DNA from: Hydractinia symbiolongicarpus
Taxonomy: Eukaryota; Cnidaria; Hydrozoa; Anthoathecata; Hydractiniidae
Assembly: GCF_029227915.1 (NCBI RefSeq)
Contig: NC_079876.1
Span: 24,182,001 to 24,246,000, forward strand
Length of the DNA: 64,000 nt
Direction of reading: 5' to 3'
Positions 48,101 to 59,684 of this stretch are shown in pieces. The notes under the pieces were generated by a model that searched no databases, was not told where the DNA came from, and worked only from the letters and a program-made list of their open reading frames with translations. Made by a program: the position numbers and the translations under genes. Position 1 is the first letter of the stretch, and the number at the start of each line of letters is the position of its first letter.

Positions 48101-51100
48101 ATCAGGCCATGCAGTAAAATGAAACTGTTTCACAATCCTTTCGATGGCTTGTCCCGTTCGAGTCACGTGAAAGGTTCGCACCACGTGGTCAGGAAAGTTA
48201 TGCACCTCTGTTGAGGTTATAACGATATCTTTCAATGACAAAGTACCACTATCCGGCCAGTATTGCGCACATTTCACACGACCTTTCTCTTCCAATCTTG
48301 TCAACTAGAAAAACAACAAGTCCTTCTAAGTTCGAATATAGACACTGGCGGCCTGAAGCAGGACCACAGTATAGCCTAATCCTTAAGTCTTTTGGGTAAT
48401 CAGTCTCATAACTTGACCCGTTAACAGTGAACAATGTCTATATAAAATATGTAACCTGGCCACACTTACCATAACGATAGTTGTCACCTCACATTCCCAA
48501 GTCATCCTCCAAAAATCAAAGATGGTTTCCGGGAGAGGTCCTTGCGTACCAATGTATTCATTTTCACGTTCGAAACCTACGCACAGAAAACATTGCAAAA
48601 CATGGAAGAAAAACTAAATAGACGTAAATTGTTTTTGCTAGTCGCAATGCCAGTTGGTGATGGCATGAATAAAATCACAGAGAACAAAGTTAAAATAAAC
48701 TTAGACTGATTTCGTAATTAAAGGGTTGTAAAGATCTGTTTTACTACAACTTTGAGAGTTTCCACCCAAAGTTGTCGAGAATAGTTGCTGCACTGAATAA
48801 GTGAGTAAAGACTGAGTAACTGAGGAACGCTGTGGTATGAACACAAAACAAGGCTTTTTTAAAGTTTTCTTGTCTTCTTAATTTGTGGTTGACATTTAGG
48901 TCAAAATGTGGTTCTAATCTATGGCGTTTTATGCCAGAAACTATAAAAGTGTGAATCCATCTTTCTTGCTTAACGTTTAGGTAGAGAATAAAATTTAACG
49001 TCAAAGGCAGTTTTCTACTTGGGCAGCTTTCTATTTAGGCGGTATTTTATTTAGGCGGTTTTCTATTTGAGCAGTTGTTTATTTGGGGGTTTGTTTAGTA
49101 GGCGGCCTTCGTGCGACTTTGTAGAATCTTTAAGAAAACTATACACATTCTTGGTAAATAATCATAAAAACTGCAATTGTTTGACTAAAATAAATAAACT
49201 CCTCTGTATTGCAGACAATGCAAGAGCAACCTACCTCCAATATAGTTGGCGTTGATGTAGTCAGTGTGAGGCTCGTCATCAATTATTGACAGCAAAACAC
49301 GTGTGTCATCATACGAAGGAACATTGTGATATCGATTCTTGATATTATTGTCTTGGCTCCGAGAGTGACTGTAAGGGTATTCCAGTTCACGGCTGATCAT
49401 TGAATACTCTTGAGAGAACTCATAATTGCTGTTCGCTTTTAAGCGGTTCACATGATCTTCAAAACGTTTCAAAGGTACAGGTATCCTTGGATCTAAAGCA
49501 AGAAGAGGCGTTTAAACATCAACTTATGCAGCTTTCAATAGACATTGCTTTCATAGGTGATAACACTGCAATCAATAATAGGTAAGTCTTTGGCATGTAG
49601 AAGGGAAGACGAAAACAACGGAAGAACATAAAACATTAATATGCTCGATGTCTCAGGTGTGTTTTTGTCAATGAAGCGCACATGTTAAAAAAACATATGG
49701 CTCAATTCAGATGGCTTGAATATCTCGTAAGATCACAGTACAGTGCATTCTAATTGCACATCCTTTTTTTCATTCATCTTACAATCCGAACAAAAGCATA
49801 CCTCGATCAGTCGGTGACGGTCCATGACGTATCGACTTTTGTTTCTTCCTCATTTTGTTTTCCACAATGTCAATATCGTCTCTGTTTGATTTTCTTGCTC
49901 TCAACAACAACACAATGATGATAACCAAACAAATCGCAATCAAGATGCCGACAATAATACCAACGATTGTGCCTACGCCTAAATGTTCATGATGGTAGAT
50001 TTATATAATTTGACGAGGTGAAACGGAGACCCAAATTTTATCAATAAATTTTCTCTTTAGTTCTTTGCTGAAGCACCAACAATTCGTGTGTCTGCATCAT
50101 CTAATAATGCTTAAGCAACGAACTGAAGAGAAAATTCATTAATAAAATGAATAGTGTTTCTAGCCTCAAACACAGCAAAATTTATAATTTTATATAGTTA
50201 AGGAAAGTCAATTCTTCAAGTTGATGATTTATAATGTCTAAGGAAGTGCTGAAGTTAGTAAGTGATAACAAGGTGGGAATATAATTGGAACATCTTCTTA
50301 ATGGATGTCATGAGCTTACACTTTGCTTCAAGAGGTGAGATTTGACAGTCATTATTCTAGTCATTTTCTTATTTCACGCTTTACTGGTTTTAAGATATCA
50401 CAGTAAACATGTTCTACCTATTTCACTTTCAGCAGTTTTAACTGGTGTATACCATTTGGTCGATTGATATAAATTTTCATTAACATACGCACGAACAAAA
50501 ACAACATATGTTGTGTCTTTTTCCAATTCACCATTGTTGGGAACTAAAAAATAAAATATATGAAGTTTTAAATGGTTTACATTTCCTCTCACTTCATATT
50601 ATGGTTGATTTAAACTTACTGCCAAGTGCTCGTCTTTTTCTCTTGCTTGTCTGTCCTCCTCCAACAGTGAACAACTGGTTGTCCACCACCTTGTAAAGAC
50701 GTCCAACAACAAAAGTTTTAATTTCGTTGTTCTTTATATCTTGAGGATTTTTAGAATATAAAGAATGAGTTCGTTTTACTGCAATTACGTCATAATGACT
50801 AAATAAACAAAAAAACAAACTTTTAGCACATCTTTTGAAAGCGAATCAAGAAAAAATAAACATCTAACAATAACCCAAGCATGCTTTGAAAACCACCATC
50901 ATGTAATCAATCTAAACGAAAGGTGATTGGTACTTACGCAATTTTACCATTGGTCTCCTTGAATTTTAAAATGTTTACCGCAAAGCTAGTCTCCTCAATT
51001 CTATCAGCAGGTGGATCAGGCAAATCTTTATCAAGAGGTGGTGGTGCTACAAGAAAAAAAATAAGTTACTCGCAGATAGAGTAATTTTTTTTACAAGAAC

Positions 51101-54100
51101 AACTCAACAGCACCATTGTGTATATGCAGGATAATAAATGACAGGTCGTTAACTAAACTTATGGTTTTGGCAAACAAATGACATCCATAGACCTATTTCC
51201 ATATACGGTTTCATTCTGCGAAATACGCATGTGAAAATGCAGAATAACATGAAAACGAAATTAGCTATGAGCTAATTTAAGTTTGAAGAATGTATCAACA
51301 AATTGTTAACAAAGTTATAAAGAGGGGTGAAGGTATGACAAAAAATGAAATATGTAGATTTTGACTATATTTCGGTGTATGTTAGCTAGCTTGCTAAACC
51401 TAACCTACTCACATTTTTAGAATGATGTGAATACATTTATATTTTAATATGTGCTTCTAAATTAGACTTAACATACAGTTTACTAACGCTAAACCCTACT
51501 ACTCTTTCTCTCTCTCTTACCGACTGTCAATAATCGTACATTTGCATCAAGCATTATGATGGTTAACCTTAATAATTACAGTTTGTAAGTAATGTAAACT
51601 GATAGAGCATATACCTTATCATAAATCTCCCCATATAAAAAAAACATTTCTAAAAAAACTATTTTTTAGGGTTTTTCTCCAGTAAAAAGGACAATTTTGG
51701 ACATATTTTTATTTTAAAAAGGCCTGAATTTCAGATGTGAGCATCCTTAATGTCCTTATAGGTTCATATATGTTATTCAGTATTTTGGTATGTAGATTTC
51801 GCGGAACAAAAATGGATATGGAAAAAGGTCTATTGAATGGTGCACTCGCAACGTAATCTTTTATATGTACCCGAAATTATTAAAACAATACACAGCATCC
51901 TAATAGAACATAAGAGAAAAAGTAAAAAAACAATATTTAATTTATATTATGTTGAAATGTCTGGTAGTAGTTATTTATGGGCAGAAAGTTTGAATTCCTT
52001 AAACAAGCAGTTTCTTCTACTTAATGGTTTTCGTAGGAATACTCCTCACACCTTGCTCACCAACATGGAATAACAACATCAGTCATTATCGATGTTAAAT
52101 TAAATTAATTACATATGAAACAGGTCTATTTCACGTTTCATGAAAATCCTACTTTTGAAGTCAGCCCATTCAGTCCGGAGAGGTGTCCCTATCGGTTTTC
52201 TTAAAAGAATTTTTCGCTATGCTGCATCGCTATAATACTTTATTAGTTTTCATATTTATCTATCAGACACCTGCATGCCAAATTTTTAGGTCTCACAACT
52301 TTAAAGCTTCAAATATTGGCCATTACTCAAAACTACACCTTAAATTTCTATAAAATAAGTATAGCAGGGAAAATATATATAACTTCCGTTAGTATTAGAA
52401 CGTAATACTCGTAACATAACTTTATTTTATAATCAATCTGTAGAGTTTGGATACACGATTAACCCAATTCAAATTTTTGATTTTTAGTATTTTTTTGAAA
52501 ATTTTGTAAAAACTAAAAAATGTGTTAAATAACTTTTTTGAATATCAGAAAATATAAACAGAATGTTATAACTCATTTCAGACCTAAAGTAATTTGGACA
52601 AATTTTAAGCTTTCCACAGAAAAAGTGTTGACATAAACAAAAATTTATTGCTATCATTCATCATCATCATCATCATCATTCTCGGCTTAACGTCCGTTTT
52701 CCATGCTAGCATGGGTTGGACGGGGTATATTAATGACCCTCTTCCAATCTGATCTAGACTGTGTTAGATCTAAACTCAACTTCCTCTCTATCAAGTCTGT
52801 CCTTATAACCTCCTGCCAAGTCTTTCTCGGTCTGCCTCTGGGCTTTGCCCCAGGAACTATCAAGTCTCTACACTTTCTTACCCAATTATCCTCCTCCATT
52901 CTTTCCAAGTGCCCCAGCCAATTCAATCTTCTTATCTGGATAACATCTTTAATTCTACGGAGACTTAGCCTGCTTCTTAGCTCATCTGAACTCTTTCTGT
53001 CTCTCAGACTGGCATTACACATCCACCTAACCATTCTCATATCATTCCTTTCTAAACGGTCAAGATCTTCCTGCTTCACTGCCCATGTCTCACTACCGTA
53101 CAACATAACACTTCTTACACAGGCCTCATACAACCTACCTTTTACCTCAATTGACACGACTCTGCTAGTCAACAAAGGAAGTAACTCTCTAAACTTTTTC
53201 CAAGCAGAACCTATCCTGCAAGTAACACTTCTTCCAACACCCCCTTCACTGCCCAACATATCACCTAAGTAACAGAAGTTCTTAACTATCTCTAACGAGC
53301 CACTGTTGTACATCATTAAAGCTGGAAATACTTCATTCTCTATAATCTCACCTTTGCAACGCTTGCATACAAACTGTATGTCAGCTCTTAACCTTCCACT
53401 AATACTACTGCACTTCTTATGTACCCAATGCTTGCAAGTCTGACAAAATATTGAGTTACTACCAACCCCTTTCCTGCAAACTCCACAAGGCCACTTTCCA
53501 ACTACAAAGTCACACTTGGCTGCAATGCTACTTATCATGACTTTAGACTTTGCTGTGTTTACCTTCAGCCCTTTCTCTTCCAGTCCGGTTTCCTTTAAAA
53601 CAAATATGTATACCAAGTTTGATTCCATTTGGAAAAGCCTATCAGAATTTATTGAGTGGGGCGCAGAACCAGCACCTCTGGTCACCAAAAGCGTACATAA
53701 ATGTAGTTTAAAAAAAACATTCGTGTACCTGCAGCACAAATCCAACAAAGTCGGACATAACATATCTTACTGATCACTTACCTCCAGCAAGAGTTTGAGT
53801 CACTTCATTTGTTTTGCTTGAAAACAAACTGTTGAAAACTGTTATTATCACCGTGTAATTACGAAATGGCTGCAAGTTGCTGACTGTACATGATAATTTT
53901 GTTTCATTCCTGCATTCGTTGACATCATTTTCTGTATCTTTTGACGAAAGACGATATTTAACCTACGAAGTGCAAAATCACTGTTAGGCGACAACTCAAA
54001 GTTAAAAGAAAGCATGATGTCATTTCAATGCAAACACAATTTTAGAAAAGCAAATAATAATACTCACTGTATAACCATACAATTTGCCACGAAGATGCTC

Positions 54101-57100
54101 TGGGTGTGTCCACTCTGCTTCTACAGAGGTTTCTGTTGCAGTCAATATTATGTCTCGCACTGTGGTAGGTACTGAATGAACATGACACAAAAGTGAAAAA
54201 GGTATCTTCACAAAAAAGTACAAGACATATTGTATAAAACACAAACCTCCTTCCTGTGTTAATATTTGAGTTTGAGTAGCATTTTGACCAAAACCGGCAG
54301 AGTTATATGCACTGACTGAGAAGTTGTAGCCATTGTAAAAACCTAAATAAAATAATCTGTTGTAACAATGTTATTTATTTTGCAAAATGTACTAACTTGG
54401 TTGAAAATAAAACATCCGTATCCCGTTAAAACTTTCCTTGTTTCTTTTATGAGTGCAGTGGTAATTCCATAAAGAGTTTACTTTAAAATGATCTTTTTGT
54501 GGAAAAAAGGTAAGTGGAATGCTCGGTGTTACCTGTACCAGCACCAGCCATTTCAAAGCAAAATGATTTTAAAAAATAGACATGCAAAGTTTCATTGTAC
54601 AACCAATTCTGAATCAAAAGTTATAGGGGAGAAGGAGGAATAATCTACCTCCTCTAAGTTTAGAGGTACCCAAAAAAGCTTGTGAAAATAAAGAAACATT
54701 TGAGCCAATCCTATTAAATAACAATATAGTCACTTACCTAACCCTGTTAATGTAAATGCGGTAACATTACCGACATCAGTGCAATTCTCAACAGAGTTTT
54801 CAACTTTAATACCATCATTGGTATCTTGTATGTAACACACTTTGTAATTTGTTATCAAACCATTCGAAGGATTAGGTTTTAACCATGATAATGTAATTTC
54901 TTGGGGTCGAGATATGGTGTCATGACCAAATTGTCCTGGAGCTGATGGAGCTAAATTAAAAAAAACACAAACCAATTGCCACAAAGCCGTCTATAACCAC
55001 GTTTGGAATATGGCTTATTCCATGCAGCAAGAAAACATAGGTATCATATAGTAGCAATCTATACAAGTAATACACAAAAATATATAACATAGCTTACAAG
55101 CATCTCCTGTTGTTGCTATTACAAATTCACTGAACTCTCCTGCTCCAATAACATTTACAGCTTGTACCCTTAGTTGATAATCTACTGCTGGTTTCAACGC
55201 TGGTATAGTATACATCAGGTTTGTTAGGTCTGTTATATTTTTTGAGATACTCTTTCCATCCCCTTTGTATTCTAACATGTAATATGTGATTGGTTTATTT
55301 CCTGTGTATGCAGGTGGTGTTATTAAAACTGTAATCGACGTTGACGTTTTTGAAGAAATATTTAAAGTTGGAGAATCTGGCTTATCTAAACAAATTAAAA
55401 GTATAAATTTGAGAAAAAAGGAAATGACATTGAAGATTTTCTGACATGTTTAACCTTTAATTCTGACTAAAAATTTTAAACAAAAATTTATGATCAGTTT
55501 ATCAATTCTCTTAAGAATTTCAGTGTCCCATGTTTAACTTCTTACAAAACCTTCCGCTATCTACTAAGAGCATTGGCACAGAGTCAAAAGAACATGGTAA
55601 CGTCCTTTTGACTTTTAGTACACATGTTTTTTTCCCCATTGACATACAGCAGGAAAAGACTATATAATGTTCAGAATGAAAAGTCTAAAGCAAGTCTGAC
55701 AGTATAAATTTATACTTTAAAAAAATTATTAACAACATCTCCAATTTATTATTATTAACCAAACTCCTAATTACTTAAAGATAAACAATAGTTTTAGGTC
55801 TACATCATAAATTAACCGGTGTATGTTTAGTACATGTTTAGGCAATCTAATCAATTTAAGTACTAATTTTAAGTATAATCTAAAATATGAGTGTACCTTC
55901 TGTAATTAGTTACAAAAATCATTCGGATTAGCTATGACATAAGGATATAACCTATATTTAACTAAATTTAACTAATTGCCAGTATGACCTTGGCTTTTAA
56001 GTAAAAACAATTGGATTTAACTTACCTATGCTTGTAAAAGTAAATGTCTTCTCAACTTCACCAGCTGTGTTTTTGGCTTTACATATGTAATCACCAGTGC
56101 TGTCTCTTGTTACAGGATCGATGTCATATGAAACAAGTTTACCTGGTTGTTCAGTAGGAGTTGCAATACCATTTCTATACCAAGCTAAAGTTGCTTGAGG
56201 GTTTCCATAGTCACTTGCGTAGCATGTCATTGAGAATTTTTCACCAACTTTACCTTCATTTTTATTAGAAGGTGCGAATATTAATTCAGAGGCGTTATCT
56301 ATAAAAATAAAAATTGAAAAGTTTTAATAAAAAATGATCTCAATTTTTAAGTTTTTCTTCATTGTAACAATTACAAGGTAAAAGCTTACAATATATATTG
56401 GCATTTGACAAAGTCGCAAAAGCTTCGTTACTTTGATTAGAAGCTTGTGATGTAGCAATACAGCTATAATTAATCCCAATCATAGAACGTTGCACATTCT
56501 GTACCACAAGTGTTTTAGATGTTTCTTCAGTAACTGAAACTCTGTTTTTCTTCCAACTAAAAGATTGTGCTTCTTCTCCACCTTCCACATTACATGTGAT
56601 ATTCATGTTTTGTCCTTCAACTGTTGGTGTGATTGTGATGGAAACTTTTAATGTCACTAGATAGACATTGATTATTAAATAAAAGAAATTAATACTTTGC
56701 TATTCTAAACTTGCTACTGATTTTCTCCAAATTAACAAAACAACTTTAATTTAAGGAAACATTTTTTTTGTGTGTAAACCTTTTACCAATAGTTATAAAT
56801 AATCATATAAACATAAAAGTAGAGATATCTTTACAGATGCTTTAAATAACCACAAACCTTCAACAGTAACTTGTGACGACACTTTCTCTACCTTATTAAC
56901 TTGTGCAATACATCTGTAAAAACCACTGTCTGAAGTTTGAGTAGTTATGTTGTATACGGCTGATGACTGAAATTGTGTCAAGTCAACAGTACCTTTTCGA
57001 AATTTGTACACAATATTTCTTGGTGAGGATGTAGTACATGTTAATGTAAATGTTTCACCAGAATTTAAATTATTTGGTGATGCAGCTAGTGTGGGAGTTT

Positions 57101-57655
57101 GAAACAATTCTAAAAAGAAAGTGAAAACTCAATTGGAAGAAAGTAACAAGGGTGCTGTGTAAACTTTACAAAGCTTTGAACAAAAACTAATGGTAGCCAA
57201 CATCAGTGAACAAAAAAATCCCAATCTGTGATAAGTTTCAAGTTTTTCTTTGTGTTTTCTTCTTTCTTTGAAACGTTTTTAGCCAGTTGAACCCTGGGTC
57301 AGTCAAAAACATAACTTCTGATTAACAAATTATTGCATATCCTTGACGTTTTAAATGTAGACCTTTTTAAGAATTAACTTACCATTCACTGTTAGTGATA
57401 CAGCATTACTCGTGACTGAAAGAGGAGATGTTGTTGTTGCTGATACAGTGCACGTGTATGATCCAGAATCTGATTCATTCGCTTTTGGTATAATGAAGAC
57501 GTTATTACCACCTGTTGTTATAACATTACCATCTTTTTGGAATGAATAAAAAACTGGGTTTAAGTTTGTATCCACACCACAATTAAAAGTGATACTGTCA
57601 CCTTCATTAGGAGTTGTCGATGTTGGTGAAATAGTCAATCCTGCATTTTCCAAGT
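45172..57655 (-). CDS. Receptor-type tyrosine phosphatase, LAR-like (23 exons, 5' incomplete)
   Basis: Single-pass cell-surface phosphatase. Exons in translation order: 57655-57383, 57109-56858, 56656-56390, 56298-56026 (four Ig domains); 55385-55098, 54950-54738, 54342-54247, 54171-54068, 53962-53782, 51046-50938, 50798-50620, 50543-50418 (four FN3 units); 49978-49802 (membrane helix [20 protein letters not shown] and stop-transfer Arg/Lys); 49492-49235, 48576-48470, 48304-48017, 47854-47736, 47637-47486 (D1); 47289-46958, 46841-46716, 46320-46169, 46049-45914, 45246-45172 (D2, stop TGA). The sum is 4283 bp, about 1427 residues, all in phase. D1 has [24 protein letters not shown] and QTEDQY, so it should be catalytic. 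D2 has [10 protein letters not shown] but WPE for WPD, and [15 protein letters not shown] in the last FN3 unit is a furin-type site. Signal peptide and first exons are not identified; a 30-bp phase-compatible exon at 58283-58254 is possible. Confidence 0.9.
48936..48982 (+). repeat. Fragment of the second SINE-like family
   Basis: GAAACTATAAAAGTGTGAAT, CCATCTTTCTTGCTTAACGTT matches 19799-19846. It lies in a PTPR intron. Confidence 0.6.
51300..52656. other. PTPR intron sequence with a possible dispersed repeat
   Basis: No exon was recognised between 51046 and the LINE. The part from about 52165 (CCCATTCAGTCCGGAGAGG) resembles the opening of the 2690-3250 repeat only over a short stretch, so the relation is tentative. 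Confidence 0.35.
52657..53585 (-). mobile_element. RTE-like LINE, 5'-truncated copy with intact PHD finger
   Basis: Read on the minus strand, an open frame runs from [19 protein letters not shown] through a complete PHD-type finger (CGVC, CQTC, HWVHKKC, CKRC; about 53490-53355), then [35 protein letters not shown] and the stop near 52687, followed by a GAATGATGATG tail. No stop interrupts this part, so the copy is young. It begins within the short shared repeat at about 53590. It lies in a PTPR intron in the same orientation as the gene. Confidence 0.92.
53586..53770 (-). repeat. Copy of the dispersed repeat seen at 2690-3250
   Basis: The reverse complement contains GATAGGCTTTTCCAAATGGA then ATCAAACTTGG, matching about 2778-2812. 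The RTE-like LINE starts at its CCGGACTGG edge, so it was the insertion target or was joined there. Confidence 0.5.
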
Positions 57656-58784
57656 CTAAGTAAATAATGTTGAATGTTTCACTACCCTGGTGTTCTGCAG
57701 CTTAATACCTCTTACTGCAAGGGTTTTGTCCTTTTGGAAATTGTTATATTAAATTGACCATATATACCCTCCACACACATATCCTAATAAAAACATCCAT
57801 CAATATTTATAATAGTTAAATAATCACATTGCTTAGAAAGATATTTCAAAAATTGAGAATCTAAAAAAATGCATTTTTTAAATTTAATTTTAGGCTATTT
57901 TATGATTTTTGGAGTAATGTCACTGTTCAGAAAATAAATTCTATAAGGAGTCATAACAATTCTTCCAAAAGTTGATGTAATCAGCCAATCGAATAATCAA
58001 AAGTGGTCTATTAGCAAAAAATTGCTGTTGTTATGGTCAGCTTTTAAGGGAAAAACAAAATTCACGATAACAAGATTTAAACAATGGCAAAACTTAAAAT
58101 ATTTATATTTATTTAGTAATTTTTCTCCTTCGGGGTCCACCATTATAAGCCTTATGTATTTTTTAACCAGAGACTTGTTTGTTAGAAGAAACTACCGATA
58201 GGTTAGTACTTATATTTTTGTGCTGTCCGAAAACCACTGCAGCAAAAACTTACAGTGATCAAGGTCAACCTTAACAGCATTCACTATAACAAAAGCTAAG
58301 TAGTAATTGTTCTGACTCAAAAGATTATAAAAATAAAATTCAGTGGTTTTATTGGATAATGAATTAATGTCAATTGACTATGTATAATAGCTAATTTCTA
58401 AGAAGTTTCTCAAGGATTTGTCCTTGGATTATTGTTTCTGGTGTAAGTATTTTCAAGAACTAATAATTCACTATAAATAGTGATAAATTGAAGTGACCTA
58501 CTTTGGAAATAAAACAAAACTTTAAGCGTGCACTGACATCATCAAATTATATAATGACATTGAATTGACTTCAATAAACAAAGTGAAGTAACTATAGGTG
58601 TTATCCACTTGAAAAAAACAATGTAAATAATAGAATCGAGTTAAAAATGGTAGAATAGCAATTAAATGCCTTTTAACGAAACTGTAAACAACTGATACAG
58701 AGTAAACAAATGAAACAAATGAAGAAAGTAAACATAAATAGCAGGAGTGGTCAAAATTAACCAGAATTTGAATTATTATGGACA
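57656..58784. other. PTPR upstream intron or 5' flank
   Basis: No Ig-like exon or signal peptide was recognised. The one candidate is a 30-bp exon at 58283-58254 with TATAG acceptor and GTAAGT donor whose phase fits exon 57655-57383; support is weak. Confidence 0.35.
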
Positions 58785-59249
58785 CAAAAAACATCCAAGG
58801 CTACTGGGAACTTGATACGTGTTATAGAATCTTTGTCAACTGCAAGAGGCAGAGACAAAGATATTAAAACGATACCACCAAAGAGTTGGGTGAAGTTTGT
58901 CACATTTCTTTGCCGAGGTAAAAAGCATAATGATGCTGAATACCAATTATCTTCCTTGGCAATGATATAGGCTGCTATAGACAGGTTTGTGAAAGAAGGG
59001 CTATCATTCTTCAATTTTATATCAAGAAAGTTCAACTCATCGCATGCTGTTTTAGAAGCCAGAGCCGAAATGTTGTGTGAAAGTAGAATGGGGCGCAACA
59101 CAGGAGGAAGAAAACAATCTGAGTGATTGTGGTCAGCATGTCTGAACACCCTGATGGCTATAAAAAACGTTATGGTAGACAATACGCAACCATTCGGATT
59201 AGGAGGACAAGAGCACCACCAAATTAAAATCACGGATTTCACCTTACCA
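58785..59249 (+). pseudogene. Crypton-like tyrosine recombinase relic (DUF3504-type)
   Basis: One plus-strand frame, broken only by stops at about 58965 and 59120, reads IPPKSWVKFVTFLCRGKKHN, EYQLSSLAMI, AAIDRFVKEG, FNSSHAVLEARAEMLCES, then NTQPFGLGGQEHHQIKITDF. This is the pattern of the Crypton-derived recombinase domain found in ZMYM2, QRICH1 and KCTD1-like proteins of animals (AIDRxLKE, SHAVLExKAKxL, FGLRGxQEHH). The copy is truncated after DFTLP and cannot be functional. A longer antisense open frame (59323-58757) overlaps it and is a shadow. Neighbouring PTPR exons lie on the other strand, so it is an insertion upstream of that gene or in its 5' intron. Confidence 0.8.
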
Positions 59250-59684
59250 AGCAGAGGTTGGAGTAGAATTATATCACATATATTTGTCATAGCAGATCTA
59301 AGATGCCAGTAAGTCTTTTCCAAACATTAACAAACAACCAAACAAGCTCTGAACACGTGGACTATTTTACCTTTCTGTAATTAAAACCCTCAGAAAGAGG
59401 TTGATTTAAAGCTACACTGGTGGGTAAAAACAGGATAAATTCCTTAATGAGAAATATAATTGAACACTCACATCTATGAGGAACGATAAAATTCACCAAC
59501 CATTTAGCATGTAACACTTTCGTAAAAAAATGAAATAACACAAAGTTCAAAAATGGTTATAACAACGAGTGGACTTGACAAACAACAGCAGCAGTATCTT
59601 TCCAGTTGTATATATTGAGAACTTAGAAAAGCAGTAACCAAAAAGAAGTTCCTAAAGCTCTCATTGTTAATCTCAACAACCACA

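Noticed and set aside
58757-59323. 188-codon minus-strand open frame
   Set aside because: It is antisense to a plus-strand frame with clear Crypton-type recombinase motifs; its own translation matches no family I know.
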